Notes: generated from the sequence alone by a model not told the origin. Positions 7,829-14,968 are shown, numbered from the stretch's first letter. The stretch is DNA of 29,301 nt from DASPTB01 sp035623615 (GCA_035623615.1 DASPTB010000288.1:1-29301); one strand, 5' to 3'. Numbers and translations: made by a program.

Positions 7829-9166
7829 TCAGCTCAGAGCCGTCGAAACCGCCGTCGAGATGTCCTGCGCGAAGCGGGCCGCCTCGTCCTCGGTCTGGGC
7901 CTCGACCATCACGCGAACAAGCGGTTCGGTGCCCGACGCCCGCACGAGGACGCGCCCGCGGCCGTCGAGTGCCTTCTCCGCCCGGCGGATCGCCTCCCGG
8001 ATCTCCTCGCTCGCCTCCAGCCCTCCGCGGTCGGCCACCTCGACGTTGCGCAGCACCTGCGGGTAGCGGCGCATGATGGCCGCCACCTCGGCGACCGGAG
8101 CCCCCCGCGCCGCCGCCATCGTCAGGAAGCGCACCGCGGTGAGCAGCCCGTCGCCCGTCGTGGCGTGGTCCAGAAAGATGACGTGGCCGGACTGCTCACC
8201 GCCGAGGGCGGCTCCCGAGCGGAGCATCTCCTCCAGCACGTAGCGGTCGCCCACCCTCGTCTCGAGTATCGAGATCCCGGCGTCCTCCAAGGCCAGCCGC
8301 AGCCCGAGGTTCGCCATCACGGTGGTGACCACCAGGCTCTTGGGAAGCTCGTCCGCCCGGTGCATCGACACGGCGCAGGCCGCGAGCACCTGGTCGCCGT
8401 CGATGACCGCGCCGTCGCGGTCGGCGAAGATCGCGCGGTCGGCGTCGCCGTCGAACGCGACCCCGGCGTCGGCCTCGGCCTCCACGACCGCGAGCGACAC
8501 GGCTTCGGGGGTCGTCGCCCCGCAGCCGTCGTTGATGTTCCAGCCGTCCGGCTCGTCGTTGATGGGCGACACCTTCGCCCCGAGCCGACGCAGCAGCTCC
8601 GGCCCGAACGTGGACGCCGCGCCGTTTGCGGAGTCGACGACCACGTGCATCCCGTCCAGCCGGCCGCCGGCCGAGGCCTCCAGATGCGCGAGATAGCGCT
8701 CGGTGGCCCGGTGCACCGGACGGATCCGGCCGATCTCGCGCCCGGTGGGACGCGGACCCTCGCCGGAGTCCACGAGGCGCTCGACCTCGTCCTCGACGTC
8801 GTCCGGCAGCTTGTAACCACTCTCGGCGAAGAACTTGATGCCGTTGTACTCCGCCGGGTTGTGCGATGCGGAGATGACGGCCCCGGCCTGCGCGCCCATG
8901 TCGCGGGTGAGGAACGCGACCGCGGGCGTGGTCGTCACGCCGAGCGAGAGGACGTCGCCGCCGGCCGAGCAGATGCCCGCCGAGATGGCGGCCTCGAGGA
9001 ACTCGCCCGACGCGCGCGTGTCCCGCCCCAAGGTGATCTTCGGCCGGCGCTCGCCCAGCTCGGTCAGCGCCACCACGGCCGCTCGCCCGAGCCGAAACGC
9101 GAGCTCTCCCGAGAGGTCGCCGCCCGCAACCGCCCGGACGCCGTCGGTTCCGAACAGGCGGCCCAT
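7829..9166 (-). CDS. glmM: Phosphoglucosamine mutase
   Basis: Interconverts glucosamine-6-phosphate and glucosamine-1-phosphate; the next product, UDP-GlcNAc, feeds peptidoglycan. It has 445 residues, standard length. It begins MGRLFGTDGVR; Ser101 in ISASHNP is the phosphorylated active-site serine; Asp239, Asp241 and Asp243 in FDGDADR bind Mg; RASGTEPLVRVMVEA near the C terminus is the phosphate-binding loop. The start ATG lies only 6 nt after a TAAGAT hexamer and lacks a Shine-Dalgarno, so the mRNA is probably leaderless. This gene probably heads the operon running to tsaE. In related genomes glmM usually follows rpsI directly; here five kilobases of other genes separate them. Confidence 0.97.
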   Translation of the reverse strand: MGRLFGTDGVRAVAGGDLSGELAFRLGRAAVVALTELGERRPKITLGRDTRASGEFLEAAISAGICSAGGDVLSLGVTTTPAVAFLTRDMGAQAGAVISASHNPAEYNGIKFFAESGYKLPDDVEDEVERLVDSGEGPRPTGREIGRIRPVHRATERYLAHLEASAGGRLDGMHVVVDSANGAASTFGPELLRRLGAKVSPINDEPDGWNINDGCGATTPEAVSLAVVEAEADAGVAFDGDADRAIFADRDGAVIDGDQVLAACAVSMHRADELPKSLVVTTVMANLGLRLALEDAGISILETRVGDRYVLEEMLRSGAALGGEQSGHVIFLDHATTGDGLLTAVRFLTMAAARGAPVAEVAAIMRRYPQVLRNVEVADRGGLEASEEIREAIRRAEKALDGRGRVLVRASGTEPLVRVMVEAQTEDEAARFAQDISTAVSTALS

Positions 9167-9186
9167 GTGAGTATCTTAGCCGTGGA
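9167..9186. promoter_or_regulatory. Divergent overlapping promoter core (glmM leftwards, DUF2007 gene rightwards)
   Basis: Only 20 bases separate the two start codons. Read leftwards, TAAGAT (9178-9173) is followed by 6 nt and then the glmM ATG, the geometry of a leaderless transcript. Read rightwards, the same bases give TATCTT (9172-9177), followed by 9 nt and the ATG at 9187, so that message would also have almost no leader. No Shine-Dalgarno is seen for either gene. The -35 regions would lie inside the opposite coding sequence; none is clear. This is inferred from sequence only. Confidence 0.5.
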
Positions 9187-9447
9187 ATGGTGCGGAACGG
9201 TCGTGACGAGATCATCGACGCCCGCTCCCGGTTCGTGCTGGCGACGACCCTGCCGACGATCCCGGAGGGCCTGCTGGCGAGGGGCCTGCTGCAGGCGGAG
9301 GGCATCCCGGTGCTGACCAAGGGCGAGGGCGAGGGACCGTACCGCATGGGCCCCGTGGAGCTGTGGGTGCCCGAGGGGCTCGAGGTCCAGGCCAGGCTCC
9401 TGCTCGAGGCGCCGCCCGCGAGCGAGGACGCCGAGCCCGTCGGCTGA
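9187..9447 (+). CDS. DUF2007-like small protein
   Basis: An 86-residue acidic protein. The stretch VLATTLPTIPEGLLARGLLQAEGIPVL followed by GPVELWVPEGLEVQARLLLE resembles the DUF2007 'putative signal transducing protein' fold, in which a short ferredoxin-like module ends in a line like EGIPV...L.V...D...A..LL. The molecular role of that family is unsettled. There is no signal peptide, membrane segment or cysteine. It is divergent from glmM and convergent with the FAD oxidase (13 bases between stops), so it forms a one-gene unit. The start at 9187 is the first in-frame ATG; the codon after it is GTG, which could also be used. Confidence 0.62.
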   Translation: MVRNGRDEIIDARSRFVLATTLPTIPEGLLARGLLQAEGIPVLTKGEGEGPYRMGPVELWVPEGLEVQARLLLEAPPASEDAEPVG

Positions 9448-9450
9448 TCG

Positions 9451-9472
9451 CCGCGTCCGGTTAGCCCGGCGG
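9451..9472. terminator. Possible bidirectional hairpin between convergent genes
   Basis: CCGG at 9457-9460 and CCGG at 9466-9469 can pair across a 5-nt loop (TTAGC), with CCG/CGG extending the stem outside a bulge. It spans the point where the DUF2007 gene and the FAD oxidase end head to head; the loop contains the oxidase stop codon. There is no T-tract on either side, so termination is only a suggestion. Confidence 0.25.
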
Positions 9473-10837
9473 GATGTTCTGGTTCACGTGGAAGAGGTTC
9501 TCCGGGTCGTACGCGCGCTTGACCCTCACGAGCCGGTCCCAGTTGCCGCGGTACGAGCCGTGCACGCGGTCGAGCGCGTCCCCTTCGGCCATCATCATGT
9601 TCACGTAGCCGCCGCCCATCGTGTGCGGCCGGATCGCGTCCGAGTAGCCGACCGCCCACGACCGCACCAGCTCGGTGTTGGCGGCGTCGGGGTCCACGCC
9701 GAGGATCACCTGGCACCAGCGCGCGTCGCGATAGGCCCAGGCCGTGTCCTCCGGGCGCACGCGCGCGGCCGCGCCGTCGACCGGGTACAGGTGCATGCTC
9801 GACTTCGGCGTGGGGATTCGTGCGCCGAACTCCGCGTGCACGGCGACGGCCTCGTCGTGGATCTCGCGCACGAAGCCCGTGCGCCAGTACCACTGATCGC
9901 CTGGCGGAAACAACGGATCGAATACCGACTGGAGCGCCGTGAGGGGCATCGCCGTCACGCCGTCGAGCGCCACCTTCCCGACGGCGCGCATCGGTGCGAG
10001 CGCTTCGCCGGCCCGGTCCTCCGGGCCGGCGAAGCACCAGATCACGCCGCAGACCTTCGTCAGCTGCAGCTCCTCGGGAAAGGGCGGAACGGGCGGGACG
10101 ACGAGCACCACGAAGTACCCGCCCAGTTCGTCCGGGGCGGCGCCGATGAACTCCCGGTATGCGGACAGAACCTCGGGCGTCTGGTCGATCGGCCACAACA
10201 TGGGGCCGGCGACGACCGAGGTCACCGGATGCATCCGGAACCGGAACGACGTCACGACCCCGAAGTTTCCGCCACCGCCGCGCAGGGCCCAGAACAGGTC
10301 GGGCTCGTGGTCCTCATCGGTCCTCACGCTGCTGCCGTCGGCAAGCACGACGTCGGCGCCGACGAGGCTGTCGATCGTGAGTCCGAGCGTCCGCGTCAGG
10401 TTGCCGACGCCGCCCCCAAGCGCGAGGCCGCCGATGCCGGTCGTTCCCAGGATCCCGACGGGTACCGCGCCGCCTGCCGCGTGCGTCGCGGCGTCGATGT
10501 CGCGCAGCAGCGCGCCGCCCGCGGCGTGAACGATCCCGGCGTCGTCGACTCGGACGTCGCGCATCGGCGAGAGGTCGGCCACGAGTCCGCCGTCCACGCT
10601 GCCGAGCCCCGCGCCGCTGTGCCCACCGCCGCGGACGGCGAGATCGACCTCCGTGCCTCGCACGAATGCGACGGCCGCGCGGACGTCCTCGGGATCGACG
10701 CATCGCGCGATCGCCGCGGGGCGCGGGTCGAACATGCCGTTGTACAGGGCACGCGCCTCGTCGTAACCCGGGTCCCCGGGCGTGACGAGACTCCCGTGCA
10801 GCCGCTTGCCGAGGTCGGCGACCGATGCCCCGTCCAT
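9461..10837 (-). CDS. BBE-type FAD-linked oxidoreductase
   Basis: A 458-residue flavoprotein of the berberine-bridge-enzyme/6-hydroxynicotine-oxidase-like group, which oxidises alcohols, sugars or amines using O2. The PCMH-type FAD domain covers about residues 35-210: VRGGGHSGAG carries His73, the likely 8-alpha-histidyl FAD attachment, and GTTGIGGLALGGGVG and GGGGNFGVVTSF bind the cofactor. The C-terminal BBE segment (YDPENLFHVNQNI) is complete. At the position of the second, cysteinyl FAD link found in bicovalent members there is Leu130, so a single covalent bond is expected. There is no signal peptide, so it is probably cytoplasmic. The substrate cannot be told. The ATG at 10837 follows a G-rich ribosome binding site (GAGGGGGG). 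It is divergent from the cyclase gene. Confidence 0.9.
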   Translation of the reverse strand: MDGASVADLGKRLHGSLVTPGDPGYDEARALYNGMFDPRPAAIARCVDPEDVRAAVAFVRGTEVDLAVRGGGHSGAGLGSVDGGLVADLSPMRDVRVDDAGIVHAAGGALLRDIDAATHAAGGAVPVGILGTTGIGGLALGGGVGNLTRTLGLTIDSLVGADVVLADGSSVRTDEDHEPDLFWALRGGGGNFGVVTSFRFRMHPVTSVVAGPMLWPIDQTPEVLSAYREFIGAAPDELGGYFVVLVVPPVPPFPEELQLTKVCGVIWCFAGPEDRAGEALAPMRAVGKVALDGVTAMPLTALQSVFDPLFPPGDQWYWRTGFVREIHDEAVAVHAEFGARIPTPKSSMHLYPVDGAAARVRPEDTAWAYRDARWCQVILGVDPDAANTELVRSWAVGYSDAIRPHTMGGGYVNMMMAEGDALDRVHGSYRGNWDRLVRVKRAYDPENLFHVNQNIPPG

Positions 10838-10888
10838 GGCGAACCCCCCCTCGAGGCCGGCCCCATTCTTCCACCGCTCGGCTCGGGG

Positions 10889-10898
10889 AATCTAGACT
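10889..10898. promoter_or_regulatory. Symmetric divergent -10 element (cyclase and FAD oxidase)
   Basis: The ten bases AATCTAGACT contain TAGACT on the plus strand (10893-10898) and TAGATT on the minus strand (10894-10889), overlapping in the TA pair. On the plus strand the hexamer is followed by 6 nt and the GTG at 10905, again a leaderless geometry, with TTCCAC at 10869-10874 as a weak -35 candidate 18 nt upstream. On the minus strand it would give a leader of about 45 nt before the oxidase ATG, which does have a Shine-Dalgarno. This is inferred from sequence only. Confidence 0.5.
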
Positions 10899-10904
10899 CC
10901 TGAC

Positions 10905-13067
10905 GTGGCCGTTTGCGCGCGGTGTGGAACGACGAACGTCGAGAACGCACGCTTCTGCGTGAGCTGCGGGGAGGCGCTCGTCTCCGCCTGCCCCCAATGC
11001 GGGCAGGCCCTTCCCGGCCTCGGCCGCTTCTGTCCATCCTGCGGCGCGGCGCTGGACGCCGGACCCGCCACCGAGGAGCGGCGCAAGGTGGTCTCGATCC
11101 TGTTCGCCGACCTCGCCGGATTCACGTCGCGCTCCGAGCTCGACGACCCCGAGGACGTTCGCGCGAGGCTGCGGGAGTACCACCAGACCGTGAAGGCGCC
11201 GGTGGAGCGGTTCGGCGGCGTCGTGGAGAAGTTCGTCGGTGACGCGGTCATGGCCGTGTTCGGAGCGCCGGTCGCCTACGGCGACGACGCCGAGCGCGCG
11301 GTCCGGGCGGCACTCGCGATCCCGCCGGCGGTCGAGCGACTGAACAGGGCCAACCCGGGCCTCGATCTGCACGTGCGGGTGGCCGTGAACACGGGCGAGG
11401 CCGTGGTGACCATGGACGCGCGGCCCGGCGAGGGCGAAGCGATGGTCGCCGGCGACGTCGTCAACACGGCCGCGCGGCTCCAGACCTCGGCGCCGGTGGG
11501 CGGGGTGCTCGTGGGCGAGGGCACGTTCCTCGCGACCAAGAGGGCGATCCGATACGACGCCGTCGACGCGATCGAGGCGAAGGGGAAGCGCGAGCCCGTG
11601 CCGGCCTGGGTCGCCGTCGAGCCGTTCGCCCCGTTCGCCGGCATGCTGCCGGACACCTACTTCGTGGGGCGCGGCCGGGAGCTCGACCTCCTCGAGGACG
11701 TGTGGCGGCGCGCGGTCGACGAGTCGCGGCCTCACGTCGTCACGATCCTCGGGGAGCCCGGGATCGGGAAGAGCAGGCTCGCCGCGGAGCTCGCCGGACG
11801 CGTGTCGCGCGACGGAGGGCGAGCGTTCCACGTCCGCTCGCTTCCCTATGAGCTGAGCGCCGGCTACGAGGCCTTCGGCGAGCTCGTGAAGGAGGCCGCC
11901 GACATCTACGAGACCGACTCGCGCGAGGTCGCGCGGGAGAAGCTCGCCTCCGCCGCGGATGCGCTCGGGTTGGAGGGTTTGAACAGGACGCTGGCGGTGT
12001 TCGTGGGAGCGGGCGAGGTCGAGGTCGAGGATCGCAAGGGGCTGTTCGAGGCCGCGCGCCGTTTCGTGGAGGCCCTCGCGCGCGACCGCCCGACCATGAT
12101 CGTGTTCGAGGACATCCACTGGGCGCACCCGAGCGCGCTCGACCTGATCCAGTACCTCGCGGCACGCGCGCGTGGGGCCCGGCTGGTCATGTTCGCGCTC
12201 GCGCGGCCCGAGCTGCTCGACACGCGGCCCGACTGGGGCGGCGGGCTGGCCGCCTCGACGACGATCCGGCTCGACCCGCTATCGGAGGACGACAGCCACG
12301 CGCTGGCAAACCGCCTGCTGGAGCGCCTGTCGCACGAGGACTCGCACCGGATCGAGACGGCCGCCGGAGGCAACCCTCTGTTCATCGAGGAGATGGCTGC
12401 CTGGGTGCACGAGTCGGGCGGGAGCGGCTCGACGCTGCCGACCACGGTTCGCGCAATGATCGCCGCGCGCCTCGACGCGCTCCCGAAGAACGAGAGCCAG
12501 GTGCTCTACGACGCGTCGGTGCTCGGCAAGCAGTTCTGGGTCGGCCCCCTCGCGCAGTTGGGCTCGGGCGGCGACGACCTCGTCGAGATCCTCGACTCGC
12601 TCGAGGAGCGCGACCTGATCCGCAGCGAGACCGAGTCCGCGATCGAGGGCGATCGACAGTTCTCGTTCCGGCACATGTTGATCCGGGACGTGGCGTACGA
12701 GACCCTGCCGCGGGCCGGCCGGCGACAGCGGCACGAGGTCGTGGCTCAGTTCATCGAGCGCACCGTCACCAACCCGGACGCGCATGCCGCGATCCTCGCG
12801 CACCATTGGCGGGAGGCGGGCGACGCGGAGCGCGCGCTCGACTACCTGCTGCTCGCAGCGACGCAGGCGGAGAAGGGGTGGGCGACCAACGAGGCCGTTC
12901 AGCTCTACGACGACGCGTTGGCGCTCGTGCCGAGGGACGACGCCGAAATGCTACGGACGGTGGGGACGAGGCGCGCGGTCGCCGCACTTCGGTTCCAGCA
13001 CTACATCTCGGACCTGGCGCCGGGCGGCCTCGAGGGTCCGGGGGGACGGCCGGCGGCTCCTCGCTAG
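10905..13067 (+). CDS. Double zinc-ribbon class III adenylate cyclase fused to a STAND-like ATPase
   Basis: A 720-residue regulator. Residues 4-21 (Cys4, Cys7, Cys18, Cys21) and 29-46 (Cys29, Cys32, Cys43, Cys46) form two zinc ribbons. The cyclase domain covers about 60-240: metal-binding Asp69 (FADLAG) and Asp113 (VGDAV), purine-selecting Lys109 and Asp184, and transition-state Asn187 and Arg191 are all present, so it should be active and make cAMP. An AAA/NTPase domain follows, with Walker A GEPGIGKS (283-290) and Walker B MIVFED (398-403). The C-terminal part resembles the start of a TPR region but stops soon after, whereas many relatives carry several hundred more residues. It has a GTG start without a Shine-Dalgarno. 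Convergent with the DUF4242 gene; the two CDSs overlap by 4 bases. The signal sensed is unknown. Confidence 0.92.
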   Translation: MAVCARCGTTNVENARFCVSCGEALVSACPQCGQALPGLGRFCPSCGAALDAGPATEERRKVVSILFADLAGFTSRSELDDPEDVRARLREYHQTVKAPVERFGGVVEKFVGDAVMAVFGAPVAYGDDAERAVRAALAIPPAVERLNRANPGLDLHVRVAVNTGEAVVTMDARPGEGEAMVAGDVVNTAARLQTSAPVGGVLVGEGTFLATKRAIRYDAVDAIEAKGKREPVPAWVAVEPFAPFAGMLPDTYFVGRGRELDLLEDVWRRAVDESRPHVVTILGEPGIGKSRLAAELAGRVSRDGGRAFHVRSLPYELSAGYEAFGELVKEAADIYETDSREVAREKLASAADALGLEGLNRTLAVFVGAGEVEVEDRKGLFEAARRFVEALARDRPTMIVFEDIHWAHPSALDLIQYLAARARGARLVMFALARPELLDTRPDWGGGLAASTTIRLDPLSEDDSHALANRLLERLSHEDSHRIETAAGGNPLFIEEMAAWVHESGGSGSTLPTTVRAMIAARLDALPKNESQVLYDASVLGKQFWVGPLAQLGSGGDDLVEILDSLEERDLIRSETESAIEGDRQFSFRHMLIRDVAYETLPRAGRRQRHEVVAQFIERTVTNPDAHAAILAHHWREAGDAERALDYLLLAATQAEKGWATNEAVQLYDDALALVPRDDAEMLRTVGTRRAVAALRFQHYISDLAPGGLEGPGGRPAAPR

Positions 13068-13348
13068 ACGTCGTAGTCGCCGGGAGAGACATCGCCACCG
13101 ATCTCCCAGACGTTCTCGATCGTGTGACCGCCGAGCTTGTCGGCGTGCTCGTAGACGATGTCGAGGTCCGGGGCGATGTACACGCAAAAGGTCCTGATCG
13201 TCCCGTCCTCTCCGACGGCGACATGACTGTGTACCCAGACGACGCCGGTCATCTGGTTCTTGACGATGTCGGCGCTGCGCTCGCCGTAGCCGTGCATCTT
13301 CTCGTCGTCGATGCGACCGAAGTTGCGCTCGATCAGGTATCTGGGCAT
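13064..13348 (-). CDS. DUF4242 family protein (SCO4226-like, possible nickel binding)
   Basis: A 94-residue cytoplasmic protein beginning MPRYLIERNFG, a hallmark of the DUF4242/SCO4226 group, whose Streptomyces member binds nickel as a ferredoxin-like dimer. Later segments VVWVHSHVAVGEDGT, CVYIAPD and IYEHADKLGGHTI-type residues fit the fold; His and Cys residues (HSH, FCVYI, EHADKLGG) could bind metal. Function is otherwise unknown. I chose the ATG at 13348 because GGGGGA lies 6-7 nt upstream and a -10-like TATGCT lies about 27 nt further upstream; an ATG at 13396 would sit upstream of that promoter element. It is downstream of rpsI on the same strand but probably has its own promoter. Confidence 0.78.
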   Translation of the reverse strand: MPRYLIERNFGRIDDEKMHGYGERSADIVKNQMTGVVWVHSHVAVGEDGTIRTFCVYIAPDLDIVYEHADKLGGHTIENVWEIGGDVSPGDYDV

Positions 13349-13374
13349 CCCGAGTCCCCCTAGGAGGTTGGGCG

Positions 13375-13380
13375 AGCATA
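13375..13380 (-). promoter_or_regulatory. -10-like element for the DUF4242 gene
   Basis: TATGCT, preceded by GC, lies 65 bp upstream region between the rpsI stop and the DUF4242 start. It predicts a transcript start near 13368 and a leader of about 20 nt holding the GGGGGA ribosome binding site. The same octamer GCTATGCT occurs upstream of rplM. No clear -35 is seen. Confidence 0.4.
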
Positions 13381-13413
13381 GCGCGGTCAGCGCCATGCGG
13401 GAAACGCCGGGGC

Positions 13414-14046
13414 TCAGCGCTTGGAGTACTGCGGTGCCTTGCGGGCCTTTTTCAGCCCGTACTTGCGACGTTCCTTCTCCCGCGAGTCGCGGGTGAGGAA
13501 GCCCTCTGCCTTGAGCGCGGGGCGCAGGCCGGGGTCGAGGTCGACGAGCGCGCGGGCGATCCCGTGCCGGAGGGCCCCGGCCTGCCCGGCGACGCCGCCA
13601 CCCGTCAGCCGGGCCAGGACGTCGACGTCCTGCTCGTGGTCGACGAGTCGAAGGGGGGCCGTGATCTCCATCCGGTGTGCCCGGTTGGGGAATGCCTGCT
13701 CGAGGCTCCGGCCGCCCAGGTCGAACCGCCCGGTTCCGGGAACGATCCGAACGCGCGCGACGGCTTCTTTGCGGCGGCCCGTCCCCCCCGACCGGCCGGT
13801 GACCGGAGGCCTGGCCGGCTTCGGCTGCGGGGCGGGCTCGGCCGACGGCCCGGGAGACGGCTCCTCTGCGGCGGGCTCGTCCGCCGACTGCTCGGGGGCG
13901 GGCTGCTCGGGAGTCGGCTCGGCGCTCGCCTCCGGCGCCGGCGCCTCGGCCGTCTCCACCTCAGCCACGTGCGCCTCGGGCGTCTCCTCGGGCGCTTGCT
14001 CCTCGGGCGCCTCTTCCGGCGCCGCGGGCGTGCTGTCGTCCGCCAC
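13414..14046 (-). CDS. rpsI: Ribosomal protein S9 with long acidic N-terminal extension
   Basis: Small-subunit head protein whose C-terminal tail (RKYGLKKARKAPQYSKR) reaches the P-site tRNA. The conserved domain begins near residue 84 (GGTGRRKEAVARVR) and is complete. Residues 1-83 are an extra Pro/Glu/Ala-rich tail with about 21 acidic and only 2 basic residues (Lys76, Arg79). Actinobacterial S9 often has a shorter N-terminal extension; this one is unusually long, bringing the protein to 210 residues against about 130 for the core form. The GTG start follows the rplM TAG with no spacing, and GAGGAGGAG 6 nt upstream, inside the end of rplM, serves as ribosome binding site. In the same reading frame as rplM. 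Confidence 0.96.
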   Translation of the reverse strand: MADDSTPAAPEEAPEEQAPEETPEAHVAEVETAEAPAPEASAEPTPEQPAPEQSADEPAAEEPSPGPSAEPAPQPKPARPPVTGRSGGTGRRKEAVARVRIVPGTGRFDLGGRSLEQAFPNRAHRMEITAPLRLVDHEQDVDVLARLTGGGVAGQAGALRHGIARALVDLDPGLRPALKAEGFLTRDSREKERRKYGLKKARKAPQYSKR

Positions 14047-14850
14047 CTAGGACTCCTCCTCGTCTGCCTTCGCGCGCCGCGCCCGGGCTGGGACCTTCTC
14101 CTGGCCGGCCGGCGCGGACTGCTTGCTGGCGGGCTTCCCAGCCGCCGGCTTCCCGGCCGCCCGCTTCCCGGCCGGCGCCGACCTTGCGGAGGTGCGCGCG
14201 CGCGCGGACTCCTCCTTGCTCGTCCCGGCGGTCGCCTTCGCCGGTGTCGTCCGCCTCCGCGACGTCCCGGCCGCGGCCGTTTTCGCGGATGCCTTCTCCT
14301 TCGGCGCGTCGCCGGCGCTCGCGCGGCGGGCGCGCGTTCGCGTTTCCGGCGCGGCGGGCTTCTCGGGCGCGAGGGCAGGCGCCTCCTCATGCTTCGGCAG
14401 CCCCTCCCAGCGAGGCAGCTCGCCCAGGGCAAGGGGTGCCGGCTTCTGTGCCGCGTGCGGGTGCTCCGCGCCGTCGTAGACGGACAGCTTGCCGATCATC
14501 TTGCGCCCCAGCCGGTTCTTGGGGAGCATGCCCTTCACGGCCTTCTCGACCGCGAGCGAAGGGCGCTCGGCGAGCAGCCGGGCGTAATCGACCGACCGGA
14601 GCCCGCCCGGGTAGCCGGAGTGATGGTGGTACTGCTTGGTGTCGCGCTTGCTCCCCGAAAGGACGACGCCGCGGGCGTTCACGACCACGACATGGTCGCC
14701 GGTGTCGGCGTGCGGGGCGAAGATGGGCTTGTCCTTTCCCCGGAGCAGCTTCGCCACCTCGGACGCAAGGCGCCCGAGCACCGCGCCGTCGGCATCCACC
14801 AGATACCAGCGGCGCTCCACGTCTCGGGGTCTCGGGGCGTACGTCTTCAC
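14047..14850 (-). CDS. rplM: Ribosomal protein L13 with long basic C-terminal extension
   Basis: Early-assembling large-subunit protein. The core (residues 1-145) starts VKTYAPRPRDVERRWYLVDA-like and contains GDHVVVVNA, KQYHHHSGYPGG and GMLPKNRLGR, all typical. Residues from about 154 to 267 form an extra Ala/Lys/Arg/Pro-rich tail with roughly 26 basic and 11 acidic residues, including a GKPAAGKPA-type repeat like those of histone-like tails; normal L13 ends near residue 147. I chose the GTG at 14850, with GAGAG about 8 nt upstream and alignment to actinobacterial L13 starts; the ATG at 14877 would add nine residues without a ribosome binding site. It has its own promoter and is cotranscribed with rpsI, as in most bacteria. 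Confidence 0.96.
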   Translation of the reverse strand: MKTYAPRPRDVERRWYLVDADGAVLGRLASEVAKLLRGKDKPIFAPHADTGDHVVVVNARGVVLSGSKRDTKQYHHHSGYPGGLRSVDYARLLAERPSLAVEKAVKGMLPKNRLGRKMIGKLSVYDGAEHPHAAQKPAPLALGELPRWEGLPKHEEAPALAPEKPAAPETRTRARRASAGDAPKEKASAKTAAAGTSRRRTTPAKATAGTSKEESARARTSARSAPAGKRAAGKPAAGKPASKQSAPAGQEKVPARARRAKADEEES

Positions 14851-14913
14851 AGGTCGGTCTCTCGATTGCGGGTCCATGGACGGCCGGCGACGACGCATTG
14901 CCGGCGGCAGCCA

Positions 14914-14919
14914 AGCATA
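14914..14919 (-). promoter_or_regulatory. -10-like element for rplM-rpsI
   Basis: TATGCT within TTCCGCTATGCTTGG, between the hairpin after the transferase gene and rplM. It predicts a transcript start near 14907 and a leader of about 57 nt. It matches the element before the DUF4242 gene (GCTATGCT). No convincing -35. Confidence 0.4.
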
Positions 14920-14940
14920 GCGGAAAAGCCGGCGCGCCGA

Positions 14941-14968
14941 CCCCCTCCCGGGACCCGTCCCGAAGGGG
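14941..14968 (-). terminator. GC-rich hairpin directly after the transferase stop codon
   Basis: On the minus strand CCCCTTCGGGAC and GTCCCGGGAGGGG pair across a 2-base GG loop, or a larger loop once the innermost pair opens, giving about 12 base pairs with one bulge. It begins immediately after the TAA at 14969-14971 and precedes the rplM promoter. There is no U-tract, as is common for terminators in high-GC actinobacteria. It probably separates the transferase transcript from rplM-rpsI. Confidence 0.5.

Noticed and set aside
13349..13396. Longer DUF4242 start at the ATG at 13396
   Set aside because: No ribosome binding site, and a -10 element and the conserved MPRYL start lie downstream of it.
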